A DNA stretch of 64,000 nucleotides from Crocinitomix sp. (GCA_013138735.1 WTCE01000085.1:1-64000), one strand, 5' to 3'. Shown: positions 26,910-36,450, counted from the first letter of the stretch. The notes: a model not told the origin generated them from the letters alone. A program made the numbers and translations.

Positions 26910-27881
26910 CTAATCAAATGATTGATTGGCATTGTTTGCCATTTCTAGCAGACGTTCGTACTCGTCTCCACTAATATCTGAATGGAAAAAGTGAACAGGA
27001 TCAATTTTTTTGCCGTTTTTTTCAATTTCGTAATGTAAATGTGGAGCTGTTGATTTACCAGAACTTCCAACTAATCCAATTAATTGTCCCCGAACAACTT
27101 TGTCGCCTTTTTTGACTTTGAAACCACTTAAATGCGCATAGCGAGAAACATATCCAAAACCATGATCAATAATGATACAATTCCCATATCCCCAAAGTTT
27201 TTCCTCAATATCTTTCACAACTCCGTTACCAGTTGAATAAACGTTAGAACCAGTTTCTGCTGTGAAATCTAAGCCCCAGTGCATTTTTTTCGTTTTGTAG
27301 ATTGGATCAATTCGCCATCCATATCCCGAAGAAATTCTTGTTAATTCTACATTAGAAATGGGTTGAATGGCTGGAATGGCCGCCAGCATTTGTTCTTTTT
27401 CTTTTGCCAATTTAATAACTTCATCAAATGAAATCGATTGGGCGTAAATTCGTTTTTCTAAAGCTTGAATCAATTTTTTATTCTCGATTACTCGCTCAGA
27501 ATGGTCGTATCCTTTAATCTCTTCGAACTCTTCTGACCCACCAGTTCCTAATTCACGCATATGCTCAGGAAAAGGCTCTGCATTAAAAACTACACGGTAA
27601 ATTTCATTGTCACGTTTTTCTAAATCTTCAACAACTGCCGCAATTAAAAGCAATTCTTCATTAATATTTCTAATTTGCTTATTTAATTCTACGTTTTCGC
27701 GTTCAAGAGCTTGTTCATTTGCAGAAACTAAAAAAGATGAGAATAGCAGGTAGAACCCAAATCCTAAAACTACCGCAGGCGCAACAACTAGCAATGCTCT
27801 TAGCAAATGCTCTTTCCATGACAATTCTACTTTATCATATGAAAGTGTTTCTGGGTTATATCTGAATTTTTGCTTTTTCAT
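26910..27881 (-). CDS. Membrane-anchored M23-family peptidoglycan endopeptidase
   Basis: 323 residues. One transmembrane segment (about 26-52) anchors a periplasmic coiled coil (about 55-105) and a LytM/M23 domain with MHWGLDF, SRYAHLSG and PHLHYEI carrying the zinc ligands, so the enzyme looks active. Such proteins hydrolyse peptide cross-links in peptidoglycan during growth or division. It is transcribed divergently from alaS, with 128 bases between the starts. Confidence 0.88.
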   Translation of the reverse strand: MKKQKFRYNPETLSYDKVELSWKEHLLRALLVVAPAVVLGFGFYLLFSSFLVSANEQALERENVELNKQIRNINEELLLIAAVVEDLEKRDNEIYRVVFNAEPFPEHMRELGTGGSEEFEEIKGYDHSERVIENKKLIQALEKRIYAQSISFDEVIKLAKEKEQMLAAIPAIQPISNVELTRISSGYGWRIDPIYKTKKMHWGLDFTAETGSNVYSTGNGVVKDIEEKLWGYGNCIIIDHGFGYVSRYAHLSGFKVKKGDKVVRGQLIGLVGSSGKSTAPHLHYEIEKNGKKIDPVHFFHSDISGDEYERLLEMANNANQSFD

Positions 27882-27967
27882 ATCAACTGCGTTGCTTTTT
27901 CACGTTTTCGAATGCTTTTTTAGTATAAAAAATCTACCTTCGAAAGCGCGAATTTACGGATAAAGAA

Positions 27968-27975
27968 TAAATTTG
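27968..27975 (+). promoter_or_regulatory. Bacteroidota -7 element TAAATTTG for alaS
   Basis: Perfect TAnnTTTG match 35 bases before the alaS ATG. No clear TTG at the -33 distance. Confidence 0.55.
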
Positions 27976-28009
27976 CAATGTAATTAACAATCGTTAACAA
28001 ATTATAGTG

Positions 28010-30628
28010 ATGAAAATCAACGAGATACGGCAGACATTTTTAGACTTTTTCGAAGGTAAAGGACATAAAATAGTTTCGTCTGCACCAATGGTGGTAAAGA
28101 ACGACCCAACTTTAATGTTTACAAACGCAGGAATGAATCAGTTCAAAGATTTTTTTCTTGGTTATAACGAAGCCAAAGATAAGCGTGTGGCTAATACACA
28201 AAAGTGTTTACGTGTATCCGGTAAGCAGAACGATTTAGAAGAGGTTGGCGTTGATACCTATCATCATACTATGTTTGAGATGTTGGGCAACTGGTCTTTT
28301 GGAGATTATTTTAAAGAGGAAGTCATTGCTTGGGCTTGGGAATTGTTGACTGAGGTTTATAAATTAGACATTGATCGTATTTATGTAACTGTTTTTGAAG
28401 GCGACAAAGAAGATGGCACACCAGTAGATCAAGAAGCGGTGGATATATGGAAAAAATATATTGCTGCTGACCGCATTATCTATGCCGATAAGTGTGACAA
28501 TTTTTGGGAGATGGGCGATACAGGACCATGCGGACCTTGTTCCGAAATTCATGTAGATATAAGAAATGAGGCTGAGCGAAAATTAGTAGATGGAAAGTCT
28601 TTGGTTAATCAAGATCATCCGCAAGTAATTGAGATTTGGAACCTTGTTTTTATGCAATATAATCGCAAGGCAAATGGTTCGTTAGAGCCACTGCCCTCGT
28701 CGCATGTTGATACAGGGATGGGATTAGAGCGATTAGCAATGGTCTTGCAAAGTAAACAGTCCAATTATGATATTGATTTGTTTCAAACGCTAATAACGAG
28801 CTTAGAAAAAGTAAGTGGCAAAAAATATAAGGAAAACGAAGCAACAGATATCGCCTTGCGCGTGGTTGCGGATCATATCAGAGCAATAGCTTTTTCAATT
28901 ACAGATGGACAATTACCTGCAAGTAATGGAGCGGGTTATGTAATACGCAGGATTTTGAGAAGAGCAGTGCGCTATGGTTATCAAAAACTGGATATAAAAG
29001 AACCTTTTATTTACAAGATGGTTGCTCCACTTGTTGCTGAGATGAAAACTGCTTTTCCGGAATTGGAAAAGCAAAAAGATTTAATTGAGAAGGTTATTCA
29101 TGAGGAAGAAACGAGTTTCTTTAAGAACCTAGCTAATGGAATTAGGCGTATAGATGATTTGATTATTTCTATGCAAAAAGAAGGTGAAAAGGTAATTGAT
29201 GGGAAAGACGTATTTAGATTAAGTGATACGTTCGGTTTTCCAGAAGATCTAACTGAATTGATTGCGCGCGAAAACGGACTAACGATTGATCATGAAGGCT
29301 TTTTGAAAGCTAAAAAAGAGGCAGGAGATATTGCCAGACAGGCGACCAGTATCGAATCTGACGATTGGGTGGAGATAAGAGAAGATGATGTTGAAGAATT
29401 TATTGGTTATGACTTTTTAGAAACTAATATTTCGATTATAAAGTACAGAAAAGTCATCCAAAATAAAAACACCTTTTACCAATTGGTATTTAATATTACT
29501 CCTTTTTATGCAGAGGGCGGAGGACAATGTGGTGATTCAGGTTGGATTGAATCCGAAAGTGAAAAATTGGTGATTTTCGACACGAAAAAAGAAAACAATT
29601 TAATTGTTCACTTAGCAAAGGATTTACCTAAGGAACCCATGGGACATTTTAGAGCGCATGTAAATCCTGCAAAAAGGAGATTATCAGAAGCTAATCATAC
29701 TGCAACGCATTTATTACACCATGTGTTAAGAGAATTGTTAGGGACGCACATTGAGCAAAAAGGCTCTCTTGTAAATGCTAAAAAACTAAGTTTTGACTTT
29801 TCACATTTTTCAAAAGTTACACCTGAAGAATTAGAGACGATTGAGGATAAAGTTAATGAAGCAATTCAGGCAAATATTGTTTTAAATGAACGCCGTGCTG
29901 TACCTATGGAAGTTGCGCATGAATTGGGCGCCATGGCATTGTTTGGTGAAAAATATGGCGATTTAGTTCGGATTATTCAATTTGGAGACTCGGTAGAACT
30001 TTGTGGTGGAACACATGTTAAATCAACAGGTGATATTCGTTTGTTTAAAATTACCTCAGAAGGATCGGTAGCTTCAGGAATTAGAAGAATTGAGGCTATA
30101 ACAGCAGACTCGGCACAAGCTTTTTATAAAGACCGTGCAGATCAATTCGAGGCAATTTCTCAATTGTTGAAAAAACCAAAAGATGCAGTTAAATCGATTA
30201 ATGAATTAATTGATAAAAACAATAAACTTTGCAAAGAAATAGAAGAATTAAAGCGCAATCAAGTAAAACAAATTAAAGCTGGCGTACTTGCCAAAGTAGA
30301 AGAAAAAAATGGAGTAAATTTTGTTTCAGATATCTTAGATTTAGACGGCGGATCGATAAAAGATTTATGCTTTCAATTGAAAGGCGAAGTGGACAATTTA
30401 TTTGCAGTAATTGGAGGCAAAGCAGACGGTAAAGCAACACTAAGTATTGTGATCTCTGATGAATTAGCGAAATCTAAAGACTGGCATGCAGGCAATTTAG
30501 TTCGTGAAACCGCCAAGTATATTCAAGGTGGTGGTGGTGGACAACCATTTTTTGCAACTGCAGGAGGAAAAGATAGTAGTGGTTTAAATACGGCCATAGA
30601 AAAAGTTAAGGAAATAACAGGAGTCTGA
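28010..30628 (+). CDS. alaS: Alanyl-tRNA synthetase
   Basis: 872 residues from the ATG at 28010; the GTG three bases upstream is a less likely start. The class II aminoacylation domain begins with EIRQTFLDFFEGKGH and MFTNAGMNQFKDFFLG. The editing domain carries the HxxxH metal site (NHTATHLLHH) and the C-terminal part of that domain the CGGTHV motif; a C-terminal DHHA1 domain (with GGGGGQPFFATAGG) completes the enzyme. It charges tRNA-Ala and clears mischarged Ser or Gly. The small membrane gene follows with a 4-base gap. Confidence 0.97.
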   Translation: MKINEIRQTFLDFFEGKGHKIVSSAPMVVKNDPTLMFTNAGMNQFKDFFLGYNEAKDKRVANTQKCLRVSGKQNDLEEVGVDTYHHTMFEMLGNWSFGDYFKEEVIAWAWELLTEVYKLDIDRIYVTVFEGDKEDGTPVDQEAVDIWKKYIAADRIIYADKCDNFWEMGDTGPCGPCSEIHVDIRNEAERKLVDGKSLVNQDHPQVIEIWNLVFMQYNRKANGSLEPLPSSHVDTGMGLERLAMVLQSKQSNYDIDLFQTLITSLEKVSGKKYKENEATDIALRVVADHIRAIAFSITDGQLPASNGAGYVIRRILRRAVRYGYQKLDIKEPFIYKMVAPLVAEMKTAFPELEKQKDLIEKVIHEEETSFFKNLANGIRRIDDLIISMQKEGEKVIDGKDVFRLSDTFGFPEDLTELIARENGLTIDHEGFLKAKKEAGDIARQATSIESDDWVEIREDDVEEFIGYDFLETNISIIKYRKVIQNKNTFYQLVFNITPFYAEGGGQCGDSGWIESESEKLVIFDTKKENNLIVHLAKDLPKEPMGHFRAHVNPAKRRLSEANHTATHLLHHVLRELLGTHIEQKGSLVNAKKLSFDFSHFSKVTPEELETIEDKVNEAIQANIVLNERRAVPMEVAHELGAMALFGEKYGDLVRIIQFGDSVELCGGTHVKSTGDIRLFKITSEGSVASGIRRIEAITADSAQAFYKDRADQFEAISQLLKKPKDAVKSINELIDKNNKLCKEIEELKRNQVKQIKAGVLAKVEEKNGVNFVSDILDLDGGSIKDLCFQLKGEVDNLFAVIGGKADGKATLSIVISDELAKSKDWHAGNLVRETAKYIQGGGGGQPFFATAGGKDSSGLNTAIEKVKEITGV

Positions 30629-30632
30629 AGTT

Positions 30633-30842
30633 ATGAAGGATTGGTTTAAAGATAATAAGATGCTTGCCTATGCTATAATTGGCGTAGTCGGAATAGTAGT
30701 AGTTTTAATTATTTTGGCCAAATTCTGGTCACACGCCATTGTTGCTGCGATATGTTTAGGTGTAGGATATTATTTTGGGCGCCGTCACAAAAAAGAAAGT
30801 GAGAAGAAAACGCAAGGTAAAGAGCGTACAGGATTTTTATAA
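30633..30842 (+). CDS. Small membrane protein
   Basis: 69 residues with two hydrophobic segments (about 12-30 and 33-48) and a basic C-terminal tail (FGRRHKKESEKK). It starts 4 bases after alaS and is probably cotranscribed with it. The end overlaps the convergent anti-sigma gene by 6 bases. No function can be assigned. Confidence 0.6.
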   Translation: MKDWFKDNKMLAYAIIGVVGIVVVLIILAKFWSHAIVAAICLGVGYYFGRRHKKESEKKTQGKERTGFL

Positions 30843-32645
30843 GCGAATACTTAAGCCTAATCCAACGTGCATATAGTCAAACGTTTTGTTGAAAGGCACC
30901 GCCTTAAAACTATTCCCCATTACTGGGCGGTATTGCACTGTTCCTGTTAAATAAAGATTCTTATAGAAGTTATAGTGAAGTTTTGAAGCAAATAATACGT
31001 CCACATAAAAGGGCTTATAGATACTGTTTTCATTACCAAATAGACTTATTTCATCATCATATAGATTTAGATTATCATAATCGTTATAATAACCGCCAGA
31101 AGAGCGCATTAAAAAGTTAAACCTTGCAGATGCGTATAAATCCAATTGGAATTTTTTCATCACTATTTGGGTACCAAAGTGCACGGGTAATGTAAAATAG
31201 GTTGCCTTATTTTGACCATTATGCTTTGTTCCTTTTTGGCCTTTTTCATAGGCATATGTATAAACTGTGTCAACTGGATAGGCTGTTGAGTCTGAAATAA
31301 ACATAATTGAATCGATACTGACTACTCCAGAGTCTATTGAGGCAGAGTAATAATAATCGTATTCATATTCGTAAGCATTAATAACGGTTTCAAAAATCTC
31401 TGTTGTATCAATAAACGGCTGGTAAGTTGTGAACTCATAGGATTCTTTATAGTTATTCAATCCTAAACCTGTACCGAAAGTTAGCCCGTTTTTTAGGCGA
31501 TAAGTGATGTCTAAATTTGTTTGATTGCCAATATTGTCGCTGAAGGCATTATCATAAAGAGTTTCCTCATTCATATCGTTTGCGGTATAATTAGAGCGCA
31601 ATAAATTAATACCAGAGGTAAGTGATATCATTAGCGGTTTAGTTGAGTCTTTTAGCGGTGGATTAATTACCACGGGGTTTTGCGCTAAAGGATCTAAAAG
31701 AGTTGGCGTAGTGGATGTGTTATCGTCATTAGCACTGTCTTTTTCTGTATTATCAACATTTGAGTTTGTATCGTCAGTTATAGCAGGATCGTTTGTTGCT
31801 AAATTGGGATCATTGTTTTCAGGAGTATCGGGATTTGACACGGTATCATTCGAATTTCCAGAATCCATGTTTGTTTGATTGCCGTTGTTATTTGCAAGAT
31901 CGTTACTCGAGTCTCCTGTATTGCCTTTGTCAATGAGCTTATTTGTGTCGTCTTTATCGGTGTCATTGCTTCCTGAATTAGTATTGCCACTTACGACTCC
32001 TTTAGGATTACCGTTATCGCGATTTCCTAAACGATCGCTTGGGCCTACTTGATTATTTGGTCCTGCGCCATTGTTTGTAAGGTTTGGTTGGTTTGGATTT
32101 GGACTGATTCCATTACCAGAATTTAAGTTTAAATTCGTTTGTCCACCATTGGTGCGTGTATTCGTACTTGCTGTGCGATAATTTCCAAATTGATTACCAT
32201 TAGCTGCCTTGTCGTTGATCGAATTGTTTGTAGCCAAGTTCTCGCTTGCGGCATCATTAATTCCTTCCGTGGCTGTTCCATCTTCGTTATTTAAGCCACT
32301 CGTGTTGCTTGTAGCATTCGATCCATTTTCAGATTCATTGTCAAATGCTATTCCATCTGCGGAATTGTTAGATGAATTTGTATTGTTCAAAGTTTCACTT
32401 ATCTCATCAGTTGTAATATCCGATTGGGCCACTTGGTTAGCCCCATACTGGTTGGTGAGAACTGCAGCCGTGATTCCAACTGTAGCTAATAATGCGATTA
32501 AACCGAATAGCAAATAACCTGCTTTTCTTTTTCCAAAACCTAATGCGCTGTCTATATTGCCTTTGACAAAGGCTGGCGCTTCTGTAACTGTTCCGCCAAG
32601 TTCGGAACGATACAATTCGTCGATATTTCTAAATTCTTTACCCAT
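30837..32645 (-). CDS. Dual-membrane-spanning anti-sigma-like protein (Dma-type)
   Basis: 602 residues with an unusual three-part architecture. Residues 1-40 are cytoplasmic (MGKEFRNIDELYRSELGG, in the style of short anti-sigma domains). Residues 42-65 are one transmembrane helix. Residues about 70-330 are an extreme low-complexity linker of Asn, Ser, Thr, Asp and Gly. Residues about 335-602 look like an outer-membrane barrel, ending MHVGLGLSIRL. There is no signal peptide cleavage site, so the chain would cross inner membrane, periplasm and outer membrane. Its start overlaps the ECF sigma gene by 8 bases. Dual-membrane-spanning anti-sigma factors (Dma) are described in Bacteroides; I infer the same role here. 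Confidence 0.75.
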   Translation of the reverse strand: MGKEFRNIDELYRSELGGTVTEAPAFVKGNIDSALGFGKRKAGYLLFGLIALLATVGITAAVLTNQYGANQVAQSDITTDEISETLNNTNSSNNSADGIAFDNESENGSNATSNTSGLNNEDGTATEGINDAASENLATNNSINDKAANGNQFGNYRTASTNTRTNGGQTNLNLNSGNGISPNPNQPNLTNNGAGPNNQVGPSDRLGNRDNGNPKGVVSGNTNSGSNDTDKDDTNKLIDKGNTGDSSNDLANNNGNQTNMDSGNSNDTVSNPDTPENNDPNLATNDPAITDDTNSNVDNTEKDSANDDNTSTTPTLLDPLAQNPVVINPPLKDSTKPLMISLTSGINLLRSNYTANDMNEETLYDNAFSDNIGNQTNLDITYRLKNGLTFGTGLGLNNYKESYEFTTYQPFIDTTEIFETVINAYEYEYDYYYSASIDSGVVSIDSIMFISDSTAYPVDTVYTYAYEKGQKGTKHNGQNKATYFTLPVHFGTQIVMKKFQLDLYASARFNFLMRSSGGYYNDYDNLNLYDDEISLFGNENSIYKPFYVDVLFASKLHYNFYKNLYLTGTVQYRPVMGNSFKAVPFNKTFDYMHVGLGLSIRL

Positions 32646-33195
32646 TTAACACGGTGCTTCTGGTTATATTTTTTTCTTCAAGTTTTAACTTAATTAATCT
32701 CCTTGCTTTGGACAATTGAGTTTTTGAAGTATTGATTGAAACGTTTAAATAATCTGCTATTTCTTGATGTTTTAAGTTGTCAAAAACGTACATGGTAAAC
32801 ACTGTGCGATAACCATCTGGTAAATCATTGAGTATTTCTTGTAATACCTTTTTTAAATTAATTCCTTCTTCTTCAATGATAAATTCTTCTTCTTCAGATT
32901 CGAAATAGGAGTCATCTTCAACAAATTCAAACTTTTTTTCTGAACGATAAAGATTTATAGCTTCGTTGATCACAATTCGTTTGATCCAACCGCCTAAATC
33001 ATATTCAGGATTAAACAACTCTCTTTTTTGATAAATCTTGATGAAGGCTTCTTGCAAAATATCCGCAGCCTTGTCATGATTCTTAGTATATCTTAGACAT
33101 ATCGTGAACATAGCGGCCGAATAATCTTTGTAGATTGTATCGAAAGCTTTTTTATTCCCACGAATAAACTTCTTTTTAAGTTTGTCTAAACTCAA
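32638..33195 (-). CDS. ECF-type RNA polymerase sigma factor
   Basis: 185 residues. Region 2 (about 18-85) has DYSAAMFTICLRYTKNHDKA and LQEAFIKIYQK; region 4 (about 111-175) has LPDGYRTVFTMYVFDNLKHQ and the DNA-binding helix INTSKTQLSKARR. An acidic linker (EDDSYFESEEEEF) joins them. The stop overlaps the start of the anti-sigma-like gene by 8 bases, the usual sign of a sigma/anti-sigma pair. It follows a beta-barrel gene by 59 bases in the same orientation. Targets unknown; a self-activated promoter could not be recognised. Confidence 0.93.
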   Translation of the reverse strand: MSLDKLKKKFIRGNKKAFDTIYKDYSAAMFTICLRYTKNHDKAADILQEAFIKIYQKRELFNPEYDLGGWIKRIVINEAINLYRSEKKFEFVEDDSYFESEEEEFIIEEEGINLKKVLQEILNDLPDGYRTVFTMYVFDNLKHQEIADYLNVSINTSKTQLSKARRLIKLKLEEKNITRSTVLNG

Positions 33196-33254
33196 GTTTG
33201 TTGTTTTCTTTAGTTAGTCCCCTTTTTTTTCCTTGTTAGTAAATAAATCAATAT

Positions 33255-33914
33255 CTATAGCTTCAGTGTTAATGAAGCGTTTAAACCAATATTATAAAGG
33301 TGAGTTATGGGGATAATGTTATCTCTTAAATAATATTTTATAAAAGGTTCAATGTTAAAATTCAATTTGTCGCCAATAGGTTGCATATAGCCAAATCCTA
33401 AAGTGGCAGAATAATTAATGTAAGAATCTAATGATTTGATTAATAACTCAGAGATCGTGCCATCACTATGATTGATTTTTCCCTCTACAGATTTTTCATT
33501 CAAAAAGTTTATTCCTACGCCCGTTCTTGCATAAAACTGCTTAAAAAAGAAGTATTTCATTTGAACCGGAATTTCAACGTCGCTCAATTGAATTTTACGA
33601 GTTAGCACTGAAGAACCTGTAAAACCTGTTGTTGGATCAATGTCAGATCCAAACGTTAAACCACTTTGCGTATGATTAATGTTTTTAATTCCAAATGATA
33701 TTCCTGATTGCCACGTGAGTTTAGGGTTTATGTTATATGCAATTGTTAAACCACTTGTAAAGCCATACTTCGCTGTGCTCGATTCATCTACATTCTGTAT
33801 GGTCATTGCAGAAACTTCAGGTCCACCTGAAATCCCCAAATGCCATTCGCCTCCGTTTTGTTGAGCGACTAGAGAAAGTGGAAATAAAAATAAAAGTGCA
33901 ATTATATTTTTCAT
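33255..33914 (-). CDS. Outer-membrane beta-barrel protein (PorT-family type)
   Basis: 219 residues from the ATG at 33914; the 11 upstream in-frame residues are rejected because MKNIIALLFLFPLSLVAQ is a signal peptide. Alternating strand pattern typical of eight- to ten-stranded Bacteroidota barrels (GGPEVSAM, WQSGISFGIK, YARTGVGINFL, LNASLTLKL at the end). It is upstream of the ECF sigma gene in the same direction, so it may belong to the same envelope-stress circuit. Function otherwise unknown. Confidence 0.7.
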   Translation of the reverse strand: MKNIIALLFLFPLSLVAQQNGGEWHLGISGGPEVSAMTIQNVDESSTAKYGFTSGLTIAYNINPKLTWQSGISFGIKNINHTQSGLTFGSDIDPTTGFTGSSVLTRKIQLSDVEIPVQMKYFFFKQFYARTGVGINFLNEKSVEGKINHSDGTISELLIKSLDSYINYSATLGFGYMQPIGDKLNFNIEPFIKYYLRDNIIPITHLYNIGLNASLTLKL

Positions 33915-34003
33915 CTTGTACTTGAAAGGATTAATGATATAAGCCAATCTATATCTAATACAAGTAAAATAAAAGAAGGTTGCCTAAAAACAATAAAAAA
34001 ATG

Positions 34004-34900
34004 TTAATTGATGCTCAAAATTCGCACATCATATACAATGTCAGTGTTTTTAGGTACTAAATCAACTAAACCTTTGCTGCCGTAAGCGAGTTTAGCTGGG
34101 ATTTCAATAAAAGCATTTTCACCTGATCGAATGACTTTCATGCCTTGATGCAAACCATCAATTACATTGTCATTTTCAAATCGAAAACTAAAAGGTTCGC
34201 TGTCTTTAAATGAGTTGTCATAAAGTCCAGCATTCTCGCCTTTTTTATAGGCGAAATAGTCAAACGTAATGAGTTGATCTTTTGCAGGTGTATTTGCATT
34301 TGGATTTTGACTCCATGTATAAACTTTGACACCTTCATCCAATACAATTGGAATAACGCGCGCTACAATCTCAATTTCCACAATAATGTCAGCTCCTGGA
34401 GGAACAATAGTTGAATAACCATTCTCGCCATAAGCTAGCGCATTTGGGATCATGATTCTACCAACATCACCAATATTCATTTGTAACAAACCTTTTTCCC
34501 ATCCCTCAACCATCATTCCAATATTGGTTTTAAGTGGAGCAGGGGCCTTCATTTCTTCGTTTGAATCAAATACTTCACCTGCAGCAACGCGTGCCGTATA
34601 GTTCACCAATACAACATCATTCAGTTCAATCGGATCATTATCCTTCTTAACTGTCCATTCTACACGCAAGCCGCCTTCTCCATTGTACACCATTGAATTA
34701 GCTTCGCCAAGAATGGTGTCTTTTAAAAGGGCAAACGGTTGCTCAGATTCCGCAGAATCAATAGCATTATCCAAAACTAAGTTAGGGTTGGTATTGCTTG
34801 TATCTACTTCCGTATAATTGTTATCTGTCGTTTTTACACCATCAAAATCACAACTTACAAGAAGTAGGGCAAGGCCAATATAGAAAAGGGATAATTTCAT
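34004..34900 (-). CDS. Lipoprotein with two FKBP-type peptidyl-prolyl isomerase domains
   Basis: 298 residues; lipobox VSC (Cys17) follows the signal peptide, so the protein is lipid-anchored. Two FKBP folds in tandem: about 75-175 (LVNYTARVAAGEVFDS, VEGWEKGLLQMNIGD, IPNALAYGENG) and about 195-298 (FDNS-like opening, DGLHQGMKVIRSGENAFIEI, AKLAYGSKG). FKBP enzymes speed proline isomerisation in periplasmic or outer-membrane proteins. The ATG shares a base with the stop of the upstream FKBP gene, so it is the third gene of the DHH-FKBP-FKBP operon. Confidence 0.88.
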   Translation of the reverse strand: MKLSLFYIGLALLLVSCDFDGVKTTDNNYTEVDTSNTNPNLVLDNAIDSAESEQPFALLKDTILGEANSMVYNGEGGLRVEWTVKKDNDPIELNDVVLVNYTARVAAGEVFDSNEEMKAPAPLKTNIGMMVEGWEKGLLQMNIGDVGRIMIPNALAYGENGYSTIVPPGADIIVEIEIVARVIPIVLDEGVKVYTWSQNPNANTPAKDQLITFDYFAYKKGENAGLYDNSFKDSEPFSFRFENDNVIDGLHQGMKVIRSGENAFIEIPAKLAYGSKGLVDLVPKNTDIVYDVRILSIN

Positions 34901-35421
34901 TAAAGTTCAATTTTTAAAAGTTCAATATCATAAATAACAGGGGAGAGTGGTGGAATTTTTTCTGTGTCACCAACTAAACCATGCGCGGCATGACTTGGGA
35001 TAATAAATTTTGCCTTATCACCTACACACATGAATTGGACCCCTTCATGCAGGCCACTTTCAATGTCCGATTTTTCAACGATAAAACTTTCAGGACCATT
35101 TTCGGATGATGAATAGCACACATCTCCAGAAAGTAATGAAATATCGAAATGAACAGTTACTGTATTACCGACTTTAGCAGTATCCAAGCTTTCACTTTTA
35201 TGATAAACCATATAACGCAAGCCAGTTCCTGTTGAAATCATGCTCCAATCAGGATGTGTACTTAAGAAAAGGTCAATTTCTTCACTTTCTTCAGTTGCGA
35301 ATTGAGCATTCATGTTGCTAGATTCGTCCGTATCCCAATTAACATTTTGAACAATCATATCCTCATGGTCATTTTGACATGAAAAAAAGAGTATAAAAGC
35401 TATTGGTAAGAAGTATTTCAT
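34900..35421 (-). CDS. FKBP-type peptidyl-prolyl isomerase lipoprotein
   Basis: 173 residues, lipobox FSC (Cys15). One C-terminal FKBP domain (about 75-173) with VTVHFDISLLSGDVCYSS, ESGLHEGVQFMCVGDKAKF and IPSHAAHGLVGD. Resembles the gliding-motility GldI-type lipoproteins of Flavobacteria, but the assignment is not secure. It overlaps the DHH phosphoesterase by 4 bases and the next FKBP gene by 1 base. Confidence 0.85.
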   Translation of the reverse strand: MKYFLPIAFILFFSCQNDHEDMIVQNVNWDTDESSNMNAQFATEESEEIDLFLSTHPDWSMISTGTGLRYMVYHKSESLDTAKVGNTVTVHFDISLLSGDVCYSSSENGPESFIVEKSDIESGLHEGVQFMCVGDKAKFIIPSHAAHGLVGDTEKIPPLSPVIYDIELLKIEL

Positions 35422-36446
35422 TCAAAGTGTGATTTGTTTTCTTCAACGAAATTTGGCAAAATAGTTACAAATTTAGAGATGGCATCTTCGATTTTTCCAA
35501 CGAATTTTCCACCAGATGCATTTCTGTGTCCACCACCTTGGAAATGATTTCGCGCCATATCATTCACTGGAATTGCTGCAATTGATCTGAATGAAATTTT
35601 AATAATCCCGTCAGACTCTTTAAAAAACACAGCCATTTTTACTCCTTCTAAAGACAATGCTTGGTTCACCAATCCTTCTGTATCACCTTTTTGAGCATCA
35701 AAACGTGTTTGTTCTGCTTGCGTCAATGAGATATACGCCGCTTGCAACTCACGCACAACTACAAGTTTTTCTAATAAAGCAAAACTTGTAAGTTTAATGC
35801 GGTTTTCAGTATTGGTAAATAAGTTCTCATGAATTGTTGAATGATTTAATCCTTTGTTGATTAAATGTGCAGCAATTTCATGGGTTTTAGGTGTAACGGA
35901 TGAAAATCTGAATGAACCTGTGTCCGTTGTAATTCCAGTATAAATTGCTTCAGATGTTTCGTTGTCAATTTTATCCAAATCATTTCGTGCTTCCATCAAC
36001 TCATAAATAAGTTGAGCGGTTGAGCAGGTTTGTGGATCAGAAAACATTAGATCCACAAAGTTCGCTGCTGGATCGCGGTGATGATCGATCATTATTTTTT
36101 TAGCATCTGATTTTGCTAATAGATCATCCATTCGTCCAATTCGACCGGGAGAATTATAGTCCAAGCAAAAAATCAAATCAGCTTCACCCATATGTTGGAC
36201 AACCTCTGATTCGTTTTCTTGATGTGGAACTACTTTGTCAAATCCGATCATCCAGTGTAGGAAGTTGGGTGCCACATCAGGATGACATATCGTTACATTA
36301 TCGTGTTCCTTAGTGAGATAATGATAAAGTGCTAGGGATGATCCTATGCTGTCTCCATCTGGAGATTTATGCGCCGTAATCACTACTTTTTTCGCGTTAG
36401 CTAAGAGGGCATTAAATTGTTCAATTTTTTCTGTTGTAAAAATCAT
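35418..36446 (-). CDS. DHH-family phosphoesterase, NrnA-like (oligoribonuclease / pAp phosphatase)
   Basis: 342 residues. DHH motif IDHHRDPA and the upstream SPDGDSIGSSLAL form the manganese site; the C-terminal DHHA1 domain has the GGGHRNASGG motif. NrnA-like enzymes degrade short RNA oligonucleotides and dephosphorylate 3'-phosphoadenosine 5'-phosphate. It is the first gene of the operon with two FKBP lipoproteins; an odd partnership conserved in some Flavobacteria. A strong terminator-like hairpin ends only 11 bases before its start codon. Confidence 0.9.
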   Translation of the reverse strand: MIFTTEKIEQFNALLANAKKVVITAHKSPDGDSIGSSLALYHYLTKEHDNVTICHPDVAPNFLHWMIGFDKVVPHQENESEVVQHMGEADLIFCLDYNSPGRIGRMDDLLAKSDAKKIMIDHHRDPAANFVDLMFSDPQTCSTAQLIYELMEARNDLDKIDNETSEAIYTGITTDTGSFRFSSVTPKTHEIAAHLINKGLNHSTIHENLFTNTENRIKLTSFALLEKLVVVRELQAAYISLTQAEQTRFDAQKGDTEGLVNQALSLEGVKMAVFFKESDGIIKISFRSIAAIPVNDMARNHFQGGGHRNASGGKFVGKIEDAISKFVTILPNFVEENKSHFE

Positions 36447-36450
36447 AGTA

